Of a DNA stretch of 64,000 bases, positions 35,380 to 44,796 are shown one piece after another; the stretch's first letter is position 1; each line of letters starts with the position of its first letter. The DNA is from Escherichia sp. E4742 (GTDB lineage Bacteria; Pseudomonadota; Gammaproteobacteria; Enterobacterales; Enterobacteriaceae): contig NZ_CP040443.1 in assembly GCF_005843885.1 (NCBI RefSeq), positions 868,001-932,000 of the forward strand, read 5' to 3'. The position numbers were made by a program, and so were the translations under genes. Under the pieces are notes generated by a model. It made no database searches. It was not told the DNA's origin and saw nothing but the letters and a program-made list of their open reading frames with translations.

Positions 35380-36699
35380 ATGATGTCAGGGGAACACACG
35401 TTAAAAGCAGTACGAGGCAGTTTTATTGATGTCATCCGTACGGTCGATAATCCAGAAGAGATCGCTTCTGCGCTGCGATTTATTGAGGATGGTTTATTAC
35501 TCATTAAACAGGGGAAAGTGGAATGGTTTGGTGAATGGGAACAGGGCAAGCATCAAATCCCGGACACCATTCGCGTCCGTGATTATCGTGGCAAATTGAT
35601 TGTACCGGGCTTTGTCGATACGCATATCCATTATCCGCAGAGTGAAATGGTCGGTGCCTATGGCGAGCAGTTACTGGAATGGCTGAATAAACACACCTTC
35701 CCTACTGAGCGCCGTTATGAGGATTTAGAGTACGCCCGCGAAATGTCGGCGTTCTTCATCAAGCAGCTTTTACGTAACGGAACCACCACGGCGCTGGTGT
35801 TTGGTACCGTCCATCCGCAATCCGTTGATGCGCTGTTTGAAGCCGCCAGTCATATCAATATGCGCATGATTGCCGGTAAGGTGATGATGGACCGCAACGC
35901 ACCGGATTATCTGCTCGATACTGCCGAAAGCAGCTATCACCAAAGCAAAGAACTGATCGAACGCTGGCACAAAAATGGTCGTCTGTTATATGCCATTACG
36001 CCACGCTTCGCCCCAACATCGTCACCTGAACAGATGGCGATGGCGCAACGCCTGAAAGAAGAGTTTCCCGATACGTGGATACATACCCATCTGTGTGAAA
36101 ACAAAGATGAAATTGCCTGGGTGAAAGAACTTTATCCTGAACATGATGGTTATCTGGATGTTTACCACCAGTACGGCCTGACAGGGAAAAACTGCGTCTT
36201 TGCTCACTGCGTCCATCTGGAAGAAAAAGAGTGGGATCGTCTTAGCGAAACTAAATCCAGCATTGCGTTTTGTCCAACCTCCAACCTTTATCTCGGCAGC
36301 GGCTTATTCAACCTGAAAAAAGCATGGAATAAGAAAGTCAAAGTCGGCATGGGGACTGATATTGGCGCTGGAACCACCTTCAACATGCTGCAAACACTGA
36401 ACGAAGCCTACAAAGTATTGCAGCTACAGGGCTATCGTCTCTCAGCATATGAAGCATTTTATCTTGCCACGCTCGGTGGCGCGAAATCTCTGGGGCTTGA
36501 CGATCTGATCGGCAACTTTATACCCGGCAAAGAGGCTGATTTTGTGGTGATGGAACCCACGGCCACACCACTACAGCAGCTGCGCTATGACAACTCTGTT
36601 TCCTTAGTCGACAAATTGTTCGTGATGATGACGTTGGGCGATGACCGTTCGATCTACCGCACCTACGTTGATGGTCGTCTGGTGTACGAACGCAACTAA
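35380..36699 (+). CDS. guaD: Guanine deaminase GuaD
   Basis: A 439-residue amidohydrolase that deaminates guanine to xanthine, feeding the xanthine hydroxylases of the cluster. The zinc ligands His82 and His84 lie in GFVDTHIHYPQ; further motifs are IHTHLCEN, FAHCVHL and GMGTDIGAGTTFN. AAGGAG at 35371-35376 is three bases from ATG 35380 and six from ATG 35383, so the true start may be the second methionine. It follows xanQ by 14 bases and precedes ghxQ by 35. Confidence 0.95.
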   Translation: MMSGEHTLKAVRGSFIDVIRTVDNPEEIASALRFIEDGLLLIKQGKVEWFGEWEQGKHQIPDTIRVRDYRGKLIVPGFVDTHIHYPQSEMVGAYGEQLLEWLNKHTFPTERRYEDLEYAREMSAFFIKQLLRNGTTTALVFGTVHPQSVDALFEAASHINMRMIAGKVMMDRNAPDYLLDTAESSYHQSKELIERWHKNGRLLYAITPRFAPTSSPEQMAMAQRLKEEFPDTWIHTHLCENKDEIAWVKELYPEHDGYLDVYHQYGLTGKNCVFAHCVHLEEKEWDRLSETKSSIAFCPTSNLYLGSGLFNLKKAWNKKVKVGMGTDIGAGTTFNMLQTLNEAYKVLQLQGYRLSAYEAFYLATLGGAKSLGLDDLIGNFIPGKEADFVVMEPTATPLQQLRYDNSVSLVDKLFVMMTLGDDRSIYRTYVDGRLVYERN

Positions 36700-36734
36700 T
36701 AATAAAACCTTAACATCCTCGTGAGGACATCATT

Positions 36735-38102
36735 ATGTCTGGAGACATCCTACAAACACCGGTCGCACCAAAGCCACAGGGCGCGCTGGATAGTTATTTT
36801 AAAATAACCGCTCGTGGCAGTACCGTTCGCCAGGAAGTACTGGCAGGCTTAACCACCTTTCTGGCCATGGTTTATTCTGTAATCGTGGTTCCCGGTATGT
36901 TGGGCAAAGCTGGTTTTCCCCCTGCTGCAGTCTTTGTTGCTACTTGTCTGGTCGCGGGCTTCGGTTCGCTGCTAATGGGGCTGTGGGCCAATTTGCCAAT
37001 GGCGATCGGCTGCGCCATCTCCTTGACGGCATTTACCGCATTCAGTCTGGTTCTCGGACAACAAATTAGCGTTCCTGTCGCACTAGGCGCGGTCTTCTTG
37101 ATGGGCCTCATCTTCACCGCCATCTCCGTAACCGGTATTCGAACCTGGATCTTACGCAATTTACCGATGGGTATTGCCCACGGAACAGGCATTGGTATCG
37201 GCCTGTTCCTGCTGCTGATTGCAGCTAACGGCGTTGGTATGGTTATCAAAAACCCGATTGAAGGTTTACCGGTAGCGCTCGGGGCATTTACCTCTTTCCC
37301 TGTGATGATGAGCTTGCTGGGATTAGCGGTAATTTTTGGTCTGGAGAAGTGCCGCGTACCAGGAGGGATCTTACTGGTAATTATCGCCATCTCGATAATC
37401 GGCTTAATCTTTGATCCCGCGGTGAAATACCACGGTCTGGTGGCGATGCCGAGCCTGACTGGAGAAGATGGTAAGTCGCTAATTTTCAGCCTCGACATTA
37501 TGGGTGCACTCCAGCCAACAGTTCTCCCAAGTGTACTGGCACTGGTGATGACCGCCGTATTTGATGCCACCGGCACCATCCGCGCAGTAGCCGGTCAGGC
37601 GAATCTCCTGGATAAAGACAACCAGATAATCAACGGTGGCAAAGCCCTGACCAGCGATTCCGTCAGCTCGATATTTTCTGGGCTGGTGGGTGCTGCGCCT
37701 GCGGCGGTCTATATCGAATCTGCTGCAGGAACCGCAGCAGGTGGCAAAACAGGTCTGACAGCGACTATTGTTGGCTTACTGTTCCTGTTGATTCTGTTTT
37801 TATCACCGTTATCGTTTCTGATCCCCGGTTATGCCACAGCTCCCGCACTGATGTACGTGGGTCTGCTGATGCTAAGTAACGTCTCAAAACTGGACTTCAA
37901 TGACTTTATTGATGCGATGGCGGGCCTGGTTTGTGCTGTCTTTATCGTCCTGACCTGTAATATCGTCACCGGCATTATGCTGGGCTTTGTAACTCTCGTA
38001 GTGGGTCGTGTTTTTGCTCGTGAATGGAACAAACTCAATATTGGTACTGTCATCATAACTGTCGCCCTGGTCGCGTTTTACGCGGGTGGTTGGGCTATCT
38101 AG
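36735..38102 (+). CDS. ghxQ: Guanine/hypoxanthine permease GhxQ
   Basis: A 455-residue AzgA-type NCS2 transporter of guanine and hypoxanthine in the inner membrane. Typical motifs are GLTTFLAMVYSVIVVPGML near residue 38, the GTGIGIGLF segment, FDATGTIRAVAGQA and ESAAGTAAGGKTGLTA. GTGAGGAC before the ATG is the ribosome-binding site. It is likely co-transcribed with xanQ and guaD as a purine-salvage unit. Also called ygfQ; the name follows later functional work on the pair GhxP/GhxQ. Confidence 0.93.
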   Translation: MSGDILQTPVAPKPQGALDSYFKITARGSTVRQEVLAGLTTFLAMVYSVIVVPGMLGKAGFPPAAVFVATCLVAGFGSLLMGLWANLPMAIGCAISLTAFTAFSLVLGQQISVPVALGAVFLMGLIFTAISVTGIRTWILRNLPMGIAHGTGIGIGLFLLLIAANGVGMVIKNPIEGLPVALGAFTSFPVMMSLLGLAVIFGLEKCRVPGGILLVIIAISIIGLIFDPAVKYHGLVAMPSLTGEDGKSLIFSLDIMGALQPTVLPSVLALVMTAVFDATGTIRAVAGQANLLDKDNQIINGGKALTSDSVSSIFSGLVGAAPAAVYIESAAGTAAGGKTGLTATIVGLLFLLILFLSPLSFLIPGYATAPALMYVGLLMLSNVSKLDFNDFIDAMAGLVCAVFIVLTCNIVTGIMLGFVTLVVGRVFAREWNKLNIGTVIITVALVAFYAGGWAI

Positions 38103-38108
38103 AAGAAC

Positions 38109-38134
38109 CTCCGCGCCATACAGCGCGGAGTTTT
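38109..38134. terminator. Bidirectional terminator between ghxQ and ygfS
   Basis: CTCCGCGC and GCGCGGAG form a perfect eight-pair stem with TTTTG following on the plus strand. The genes on both sides converge on it. Confidence 0.8.
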
Positions 38135-38135
38135 G

Positions 38136-38624
38136 TCAGAGTGGATTCTTGCCGCTGGCAGCAATACGCTGCTGGCGGACTCGCCTGAGTTCTCCTTCGG
38201 TTAACAACTGCAACGCCTGCGTCGGGCAAGATGCAACGCAAGCCGGTCCCTCTTCCCGCTGTTCGCAAAGGTCACATTTCACGATTTCTGGCCGAACATT
38301 TCCCGGCAACATTTGAATTGTGATCATCCCAAACGGACACGCGCTGACGCAACTCTGGCAGCCGATACAACGGGCAGAATTTGCCTGCACCACCTGCTCA
38401 CCCATCGTCAGCGCCTGCACGGGGCAGGCCCCAACGCAAGGCGCATTTTCGCACTGGTGACACATCACCGGAGCGCTAATTCGATCCAAACGCTGCACCT
38501 TTAAGCGAGGCAAAAAGAAGCTGGCATTTAAAGTCTGCTCTGACGGATGGGCGACAACACAGGCTACTTCACAAGTGCGGCAGCCAATACAGTCAGCCGG
38601 ATTAACGATAATTAACGATTTCAT
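38136..38624 (-). CDS. ygfS: 4Fe-4S ferredoxin-type subunit YgfS
   Basis: A 162-residue HycB/HydN-like electron-transfer protein with four 4Fe-4S clusters. Cysteine groups are CIGCRTCEVAC near 16-26, CHQCENAPCVGACP near 54-67, CIGCQSCVSACP near 86-97 and CDLCEQ...CVASCP near 118-137. ATG 38624 overlaps the ygfT stop (TGATG), so the two are translationally coupled; a GTG one codon earlier is also possible. It probably links a formate-dehydrogenase-like donor with YgfT. Confidence 0.92.
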   Translation of the reverse strand: MKSLIIVNPADCIGCRTCEVACVVAHPSEQTLNASFFLPRLKVQRLDRISAPVMCHQCENAPCVGACPVQALTMGEQVVQANSARCIGCQSCVSACPFGMITIQMLPGNVRPEIVKCDLCEQREEGPACVASCPTQALQLLTEGELRRVRQQRIAASGKNPL

Positions 38625-40543
38625 CACGATGCCTTCGTATCAAACATAGTTAACATATCGCGTGCCGCCTGCCGTCCTGCCGCCATTGCAGTGACAACCA
38701 GATCCGCTCCATGAACCGCATCTCCCCCGGCAAAGACCTTTTTCAGATGCGTCTGAGTAGCGAAATATCCCGCGTCACCGGTTTTAATCAGTCCCCATTT
38801 ATCGAGTTTTATTCCACTCCCCTGTAACCACGGCATTGCATGTGCCTGAAAACCAAACGCCATAATCAGAACATCGGCGGGCAGTTCAAACTCAGAGCCC
38901 GCCACCGGACGTGGACGACGGCGCCCATCTGGTCCCGGCTCGCCCATTGCGGTACGAATCAGACCCACCGCAGTTAAACGCCCATCATCGTCACAAGCAA
39001 TATATTGCGGCTGAACATTGAACTGAAACTCAACGCCTTCCTCGCGCGCGTTGACTACCTCTTTACGCGAACCGGGCATACTGACTTCATCACGGCGATA
39101 CGCGCAGGTCACGCTGGCAGCATTGAGGCGGATGGAAGTGCGCAAACAATCCATTGTCGTATCGCCGCCACCCAAAACCACGACGCGTTTACCTTCAACA
39201 TCCGTCAGCGGATACTCTTCAGACTCCGGCAGTCCCATAAGCTGGCGGGTATGGGCAGTCAGGAACGGTAGCGCCTGAATGACGCCTGGCGCATCCTCAT
39301 GCGGCAGATCTGCACGCATCATGCCGTAAGTCCCCACGCCGAGGAAAACAGCATCATATTCCGCCGTTAATTCGTTGAAAGAGATATCGCGGCCAATTTC
39401 AGAGTTAAGATGAAAGTCGATTCCCATTGCGGTGAATATCTCTCGCCGCTGGCTTAATACCGTTTTATCGAGTTTGAAAGGAGGAATGCCAAAGGTGAGC
39501 ATACCGCCAATTTCTGGATGGCGATCAAAGACATCAACATGAACACCCGCCCTCGCCAGAATGTCGGCACATCCCAGTCCCGCGGGTCCTGCGCCAATCA
39601 CCGCCACTTTTTCTATGCGGGGAACAACCTGGCTGACATCAGGACGCCAGCCCATCGCCAGCGCAGTATCAGTAATATAGCGTTCCAGATTACCGATAGA
39701 GACTGCGCCAGAGTGATCTTTTAAAGTACATGCGCCTTCACAAAGCCGGTCCTGCGGACATACCCTACCGCAAATTTCCGGTAATGAACTGGTTTGGTGG
39801 CAGAGTTCTGCCGCTTCAATAATCTTCCCTTCCTGCACCAGGCGGACGTAATCAGGGATAGCGTTATGCAGCGGGCAATGCCAGTTACAGTTGGCTTTTT
39901 CGGCGCAATAGACACAACGGTCGCTTTCATACGCCGCTTGTTTTTGATCAAGGCCGCAATAAATTTCGCCAAAGTGGATCTTCCGCTCGCTTGCTGTAAC
40001 TTTATCCGCCCCTTTGCGTGGAGTGACAGGGAGCAATGCCTCGCGACGCGATAATTGTGGTTTTTCCGATGCTTTTCCCTCCGCCGTTCTGCGCTGTCGC
40101 AGCGTTTTCATCTGCTGCAAGCCGCTCTCATCCATCAGCCGCAACGCCTGGGTTGGGCAGACTTCAATACAGGCTTGCGCGCCGGAATTGCGCTGGTTAC
40201 AAAGGTCACATTTCTGCGCAATAGCATCGACCATCTCAATTACCCCAAAGGGGCAAGCGATTGCGCATCTTTTACAACCAATGCATTTTTGTTCATCCAG
40301 TTGTACGCTATCGGGCTGGAAAGTCAGAGCATTTACAGGGCAAGCCGTAACGCAGGGGGCATTGTTGCAATGATGGCAAGCCACTGGATTTGCAGCCAGA
40401 CCTTTCCCAACAACGTGGATACGGGGTCGAAAATCACCATGACTCTGCGGCCAGTTTTCTTGATTATGAGCCACCGCACAGGCAATTTCACAGGCATGAC
40501 AGCCTATACATTCCGCAGCATCAGCAGCGATAAACTTGTTCAT
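38624..40543 (-). CDS. ygfT: Fe-S/NADPH oxidoreductase YgfT (AegA-like, urate metabolism)
   Basis: A 639-residue fusion of an N-terminal polyferredoxin (CIGCHACEIAC, CHHCNNAPCVTACP, CIGCKRCAIACP, CDLCNQ) and a GltD-type flavoprotein with a central cluster CVYCAEKANCNWHCP, FAD site VIGAGPAGLGCAD and NAD(P)H site VVLGGGDTTMDC. Start ATG 40543 follows AAGGGATGCAA; the upstream in-frame starts add five residues without support. The close paralogue AegA, with YgfT, has been tied to formate-dependent anaerobic uric acid degradation in E. coli. The urate permease gene uacT diverges from it. Also called uacF. Confidence 0.93.
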   Translation of the reverse strand: MNKFIAADAAECIGCHACEIACAVAHNQENWPQSHGDFRPRIHVVGKGLAANPVACHHCNNAPCVTACPVNALTFQPDSVQLDEQKCIGCKRCAIACPFGVIEMVDAIAQKCDLCNQRNSGAQACIEVCPTQALRLMDESGLQQMKTLRQRRTAEGKASEKPQLSRREALLPVTPRKGADKVTASERKIHFGEIYCGLDQKQAAYESDRCVYCAEKANCNWHCPLHNAIPDYVRLVQEGKIIEAAELCHQTSSLPEICGRVCPQDRLCEGACTLKDHSGAVSIGNLERYITDTALAMGWRPDVSQVVPRIEKVAVIGAGPAGLGCADILARAGVHVDVFDRHPEIGGMLTFGIPPFKLDKTVLSQRREIFTAMGIDFHLNSEIGRDISFNELTAEYDAVFLGVGTYGMMRADLPHEDAPGVIQALPFLTAHTRQLMGLPESEEYPLTDVEGKRVVVLGGGDTTMDCLRTSIRLNAASVTCAYRRDEVSMPGSRKEVVNAREEGVEFQFNVQPQYIACDDDGRLTAVGLIRTAMGEPGPDGRRRPRPVAGSEFELPADVLIMAFGFQAHAMPWLQGSGIKLDKWGLIKTGDAGYFATQTHLKKVFAGGDAVHGADLVVTAMAAGRQAARDMLTMFDTKAS

Positions 40544-40979
40544 TTGCATCCCTTTCATTTGATGAGTTATGTCTTCTCAAATGTCGCAATGCAATAAACG
40601 GGCATATATGAGGAAACGAGTCAGTTTTAATTATAATTTTGTGAGAGATATCAAATTATCGCCCCTCAATCTGTGCCGTTTTCAAGATTTAAACATCGCC
40701 GTTCAAAAAAATGCCATCCGGATAAAAAGTATTAAATACGAGAGTGCGACATGCCAGAATGATTAATGAAATATCAATATGAGAAAATTAAAGATAATTT
40801 CATTGTCTATTTTTATTCTCATTTTCTCGGTTTAATCCCGATTATGTGATTGCCCCCGCATTTCCATCTTGTAACGTCCCCTCCTTGTGAAAACTGGCAT
40901 CCCTCGAGCATGTCATTAAAGAGTTTTAGTGAACGTAAACGGTTGCTTTTTACTCTGGCGAGCGAAAGGAGAAAGACTG
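40544..40979. promoter_or_regulatory. Divergent control region ygfT / uacT
   Basis: 436 AT-rich bases without a gene, holding the promoters of two divergent urate-linked units. No clean sigma54 element was found here, unlike upstream of xdhA and ygfK. The uacT ribosome-binding site AAGGAG lies at 40966-40971. No other signal was recognised with confidence. Confidence 0.45.
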
Positions 40980-42428
40980 ATGAGCGCCATAGATTCTCAA
41001 ATTCCCTCATCTTCGGGGCAAGACCGCCCAACGGATGAGGTGGACCGCATATTATCACCAGGAAAGCTGATCATACTCGGTCTGCAACACGTCCTTGTTA
41101 TGTACGCAGGCGCAGTCGCCGTCCCACTGATGATTGGTGACAGACTCGGACTCTCGAAAGAAGCTATCGCAATGCTGATTAGCTCCGATCTCTTTTGCTG
41201 CGGTATCGTCACATTATTGCAATGTATCGGCATTGGTCGCTTTATGGGGATTCGCCTGCCGGTGATTATGTCGGTGACCTTTGCGGCTGTAACGCCAATG
41301 ATTGCCATTGGGATGAATCCGGATATCGGTCTGCTGGGGATTTTTGGCGCGACCATTGCGGCCGGTTTTATCACCACGCTATTAGCACCACTTATTGGTC
41401 GCTTAATGCCTTTATTCCCACCGTTAGTTACCGGTGTGGTTATTACCTCTATCGGCCTGAGTATTATTCAGGTAGGCATTGACAGGGCTGCTGGCGGTAA
41501 AGGCAATCCACAATATGGCAATCCGGTTTATTTAACCATTTCCTTCGCCGTCTTAATTTTCATCTTGCTTATCACCCGTTACGCCAAAGGATTTATGTCC
41601 AATGTCGCCGTATTACTGGGGATTGTATTTGGCTTCTTGCTGTCGTGGATGATGAATGAAGTGAATCTGTCTGGGCTGAATGATGCTTCGTGGTTCGCCA
41701 TTGTCACGCCAATGTCGTTTGGTACGCCAGTTTTCGATCCGGTTTCCATTCTGACCATGACCGCTGTGTTAATCATCGTATTTATTGAGTCGATGGGGAT
41801 GTTCCTGGCATTGGGGGAAATTGTCGGCAGAAAACTTTCTTCACAAGACATTATTCGCGGGCTACGCGTAGATGGCATAGGGACAATGATCGGCGGCACG
41901 TTTAACAGCTTCCCGCATACTTCCTTTTCGCAAAACGTTGGCCTGGTCAGCGTGACGCGCGTTCACAGTCGCTGGGTGTGTATCTCTTCCGGGATTATAT
42001 TAATCATGTTCGGGATGGTGCCCAAAATGGCGGTGCTGGTAGCTTCCATTCCGCAATTTGTACTAGGCGGTGCAGGATTAGTAATGTTCGGTATGGTGCT
42101 GGCGACGGGGATCCGCATTCTGTCGCGCTGTAACTACACCACCAACCGGTACAACCTGTATATCGTGGCTATTAGCCTTGGCGTGGGTATGACCCCGACG
42201 CTTTCTCATGATTTCTTTTCTAAGTTACCGGCTGTACTGCAACCGTTGTTACATAGCGGCATTATGTTGGCGACTATCAGTGCGGTGGTGCTGAACGTCT
42301 TTTTCAATGGTTATCAGCATCATGCCGATCTGGTGAAGGAATCTGTCTCTGATAAAGATTTAAAAGTCAGAACAGTGCGTATGTGGCTTTTGATGCGCAA
42401 GCTAAAGAAAAATGAGCATGGTGAATGA
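40980..42428 (+). CDS. uacT: Uric acid permease UacT
   Basis: A 482-residue NCS2 transporter, shown for the E. coli protein to carry urate (with low xanthine uptake) by proton symport. Helix motifs include GLQHVLVMYAGAVAVPLM near residue 33, the ESMGMFLALGE helix and FPHTSFSQNVGLV. Start ATG 40980 has AAGGAG eight bases upstream; the longer in-frame start has no ribosome-binding site. It diverges from the ygfT redox operon and is followed at once by the small frame yqfG. Also called ygfU. Confidence 0.94.
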   Translation: MSAIDSQIPSSSGQDRPTDEVDRILSPGKLIILGLQHVLVMYAGAVAVPLMIGDRLGLSKEAIAMLISSDLFCCGIVTLLQCIGIGRFMGIRLPVIMSVTFAAVTPMIAIGMNPDIGLLGIFGATIAAGFITTLLAPLIGRLMPLFPPLVTGVVITSIGLSIIQVGIDRAAGGKGNPQYGNPVYLTISFAVLIFILLITRYAKGFMSNVAVLLGIVFGFLLSWMMNEVNLSGLNDASWFAIVTPMSFGTPVFDPVSILTMTAVLIIVFIESMGMFLALGEIVGRKLSSQDIIRGLRVDGIGTMIGGTFNSFPHTSFSQNVGLVSVTRVHSRWVCISSGIILIMFGMVPKMAVLVASIPQFVLGGAGLVMFGMVLATGIRILSRCNYTTNRYNLYIVAISLGVGMTPTLSHDFFSKLPAVLQPLLHSGIMLATISAVVLNVFFNGYQHHADLVKESVSDKDLKVRTVRMWLLMRKLKKNEHGE

Positions 42429-42429
42429 T

Positions 42430-42555
42430 ATGAACCTATTAATACGCACTATATTCAGTCTGTTATTACTCTTAATGATCTCCATACCTGTCATTTCTGA
42501 CTGCGTGGCAATGGCTATTGAAAGTCGCTTCAAATATATGATGCTGCTTTTTTAA
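42430..42555 (+). CDS. yqfG: Small membrane-like protein YqfG
   Basis: A 41-residue frame reading MNLLIRTIFSLLLLLMISIP, then a polar middle and FKYMMLLF. It has one hydrophobic segment (about 7-23), so it should be a single-span or signal-peptide-like small protein. Its ATG starts one base after the uacT TGA (TGATATG), so translation must be coupled to UacT; only a weak GGTGA precedes it. From memory it matches the small K-12 protein YqfG. Function is unknown; a role with the urate permease is a guess from position. Confidence 0.7.
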   Translation: MNLLIRTIFSLLLLLMISIPVISDCVAMAIESRFKYMMLLF

Positions 42556-42677
42556 ATGACCTTTCTCTGTCAGCATCCGCTCAAAACGGGCGGATGCCGA
42601 TAAACACTCACTTAGTTAATCATTTGACTCTTCAGTTATCTATAATGACGAGTGATTAGAATTACATGTGAGAAATT

Positions 42678-43226
42678 ATGCAAACGGAACACGTCATTTT
42701 ACTGAATGCACAGGGAGTCCCCTCGGGTACGCTGGAAAAATATGCCGCACACACGGCAGACACCCCCTTACATCTCGCGTTCTCCTGCTGGCTATTTAAT
42801 GCTAAGGGACAACTGCTGGTTACCCGCCGCGCACTAAGCAAAAAAGCGTGGCCAGGCGTGTGGACTAACTCGGTGTGCGGTCATCCGCAACTGGGCGAAA
42901 GCAATGAAGAGGCGGTAATCCGCCGTTGCCGCTATGAACTGGGCGTGGAAATAACGTCACCCGAATCGGTTTATCCAGACTTCCACTATCGCGCCACTGA
43001 CCCGAATGGCATTGTCGAAAATGAAATGTGTCCAGTCTTTGCCGCACGAATTACCAGCGCGTTACAGCCCAACGGTGATGAAGTGATGGGTTATCAATGG
43101 TGTGATTTATCAGATGTTTTACGCGCTATTGATGCTACGCCGTGGGCATTTAGTCCGTGGATGGTGATGCAGGTAGCCAATAGCAAAGCCAGAAATGTAT
43201 TATCTGTTTTCGCAAAGCGAGAATAA
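42678..43226 (+). CDS. idi: Isopentenyl-diphosphate delta-isomerase (type I)
   Basis: A 182-residue Nudix-fold enzyme that interconverts isopentenyl and dimethylallyl diphosphate. All known active-site residues are in register: metal ligands His25, His32, His69, Glu114 and Glu116, and the catalytic Cys67 in NSVCGHPQ. The Nudix-like segment is GESNEEAVIRRCRYELGVE. In E. coli it is non-essential because the MEP pathway makes both isomers. It is monocistronic with a terminator shared with convergent lysS. Confidence 0.97.
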   Translation: MQTEHVILLNAQGVPSGTLEKYAAHTADTPLHLAFSCWLFNAKGQLLVTRRALSKKAWPGVWTNSVCGHPQLGESNEEAVIRRCRYELGVEITSPESVYPDFHYRATDPNGIVENEMCPVFAARITSALQPNGDEVMGYQWCDLSDVLRAIDATPWAFSPWMVMQVANSKARNVLSVFAKRE

Positions 43227-43250
43227 AAAACCCCGACAAATGCCGGGGTT
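43222..43250. terminator. Terminator between idi and lysS
   Basis: AACCCCG and CGGGGTT pair around ACAAATGC. On the minus strand the stem is followed by six T, so it is chiefly the lysS terminator; it can also stop idi. Confidence 0.85.
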
Positions 43251-43269
43251 ATGTGAATACGCGTAACGC

Positions 43270-44787
43270 TTATTTTACCGGACGCATTGCCGGGAACAGA
43301 ATAACGTCGCGGATGGTATGGCTGTTGGTGAACAGCATAACCATACGGTCGATACCAATACCCAGACCTGCTGTTGGCGGCAAACCATGTTCCAGTGCGG
43401 TGACGTAATCTTCGTCGTAGAACATTGCTTCGTCGTCGCCTGCATCTTTCGCTGCAACCTGATCCAGGAAGCGCTGCGCCTGATCTTCTGCATCGTTCAG
43501 CTCGCTAAAGCCGTTACCGATTTCACGACCACCGATAAAGAACTCAAAGCGGTCAGTGATTTCCGGGTTGACATCGTTACGGCGCGCCAGCGGAGAAACT
43601 TCAGCCGGATATTCAGTAATGAAGGTCGGCTGGATCAGATGTGCTTCTGCCACTTCTTCGAAGATCTCGGTAACGATACGGCCCAGACCCCAGCTCTTCT
43701 CAACGTGGATGCCGATAGATTCAGCAATCGCTTTCGCAGAGTCGAAGTTGTCCAGATCCGCCATGTCGGTTTCCGGGCGATATTTCTTGATCGCTTCACG
43801 CATGGTCAGTTTTTCGAACGGTTTACCGAAGTCCAGCGTCACGTCGCCGTAGGTCACTTCCGTCTTACCGAGAATATCCTGTGCCAGAGTACGGAACAGC
43901 GATTCGGTCAGCTCGATCAGATCTTTGTAATCCGCGTAAGCCATATAGAGTTCCATCATGGTGAACTCTGGGTTATGACGTACGGAAATACCTTCGTTAC
44001 GGAAGTTACGGTTGATTTCGAATACACGCTCGAAGCCACCGACCACCAGACGCTTGAGGTACAGTTCCGGCGCGATACGCAGGTACATATCGAGATCCAG
44101 CGCGTTGTGATGGGTGATAAACGGACGTGCAGCGGCACCACCTGGGATCACCTGCATCATCGGCGTTTCAACTTCCATAAAGCCGCGGTTCACCATGAAC
44201 TGGCGAATACCAGAGAGGATCTGCGAGCGCACTTTAAAGGTGTTACGGGATTCATCGTTAGAGATGAGATCCAAATAACGCTGACGATAGCGCGCTTCCT
44301 GATCCTGCAAGCCGTGGAATTTATCCGGCAGCGGACGCAGTGCTTTGGTCAGCAGACGCAGCTCGGTACAGTGGATAGACAGTTCGCCGGTTTTGGTTTT
44401 GAACAGTTTACCTTTCGCGCCGAGGATGTCGCCGAGGTCCCATTTTTTGAACTGCTCGTTGTAAACGCCTTCCGGCAGATCGTCACGGGCAACGTACAGC
44501 TGAATGCGGCCACCGACGTCCTGCAAGGTAACGAAGGAGGCTTTACCCATGATACGGCGGGTCATCATGCGGCCAGCAACTGCCACTTCGATGTTCAGCT
44601 CTTCCAGTTCTTCGTTTTCTTTACCGTCGAATTCTGCGTGCAATTGGTCAGAGGTATGATCGCGACGGAAATCGTTCGGGAAGGCAATCCCCTGCTCGCG
44701 CAGGTTCGCCAGCTTCTCACGACGCGTTTTCAGTTCATTGTTAAGATCGACTACCGCGTCAGCGCCCTGTGCGTTTTGTTCAGACAT
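43270..44787 (-). CDS. lysS: Lysyl-tRNA synthetase (constitutive) LysS
   Basis: A 505-residue class II synthetase. The N-terminal OB fold binds the anticodon (VAGRMMTRRIMGKASFVTLQD). The catalytic core has motif 2 (FRNEGISVRHNPEFTMMELY) and motif 3 (GLGIGIDRMVMLFT). It lies nine bases downstream of prfB, as in the known prfB-lysS operon, and is the last gene before the terminator. A long open frame on the opposite strand is a shadow. Confidence 0.98.
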   Translation of the reverse strand: MSEQNAQGADAVVDLNNELKTRREKLANLREQGIAFPNDFRRDHTSDQLHAEFDGKENEELEELNIEVAVAGRMMTRRIMGKASFVTLQDVGGRIQLYVARDDLPEGVYNEQFKKWDLGDILGAKGKLFKTKTGELSIHCTELRLLTKALRPLPDKFHGLQDQEARYRQRYLDLISNDESRNTFKVRSQILSGIRQFMVNRGFMEVETPMMQVIPGGAAARPFITHHNALDLDMYLRIAPELYLKRLVVGGFERVFEINRNFRNEGISVRHNPEFTMMELYMAYADYKDLIELTESLFRTLAQDILGKTEVTYGDVTLDFGKPFEKLTMREAIKKYRPETDMADLDNFDSAKAIAESIGIHVEKSWGLGRIVTEIFEEVAEAHLIQPTFITEYPAEVSPLARRNDVNPEITDRFEFFIGGREIGNGFSELNDAEDQAQRFLDQVAAKDAGDDEAMFYDEDYVTALEHGLPPTAGLGIGIDRMVMLFTNSHTIRDVILFPAMRPVK

Positions 44788-44796
44788 GTTGGTTCC

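Noticed and set aside
40590..40612. Possible sigma54 element for ygfT on the minus strand (ATGC-N7-TTGC)
   Set aside because: Only one G of the invariant GG is present at -24.
42624..42646. TTGACT and TATAAT upstream of idi
   Set aside because: The two hexamers are 11 bases apart, too close to form one promoter. The TATAAT may still be a -10 with another -35.
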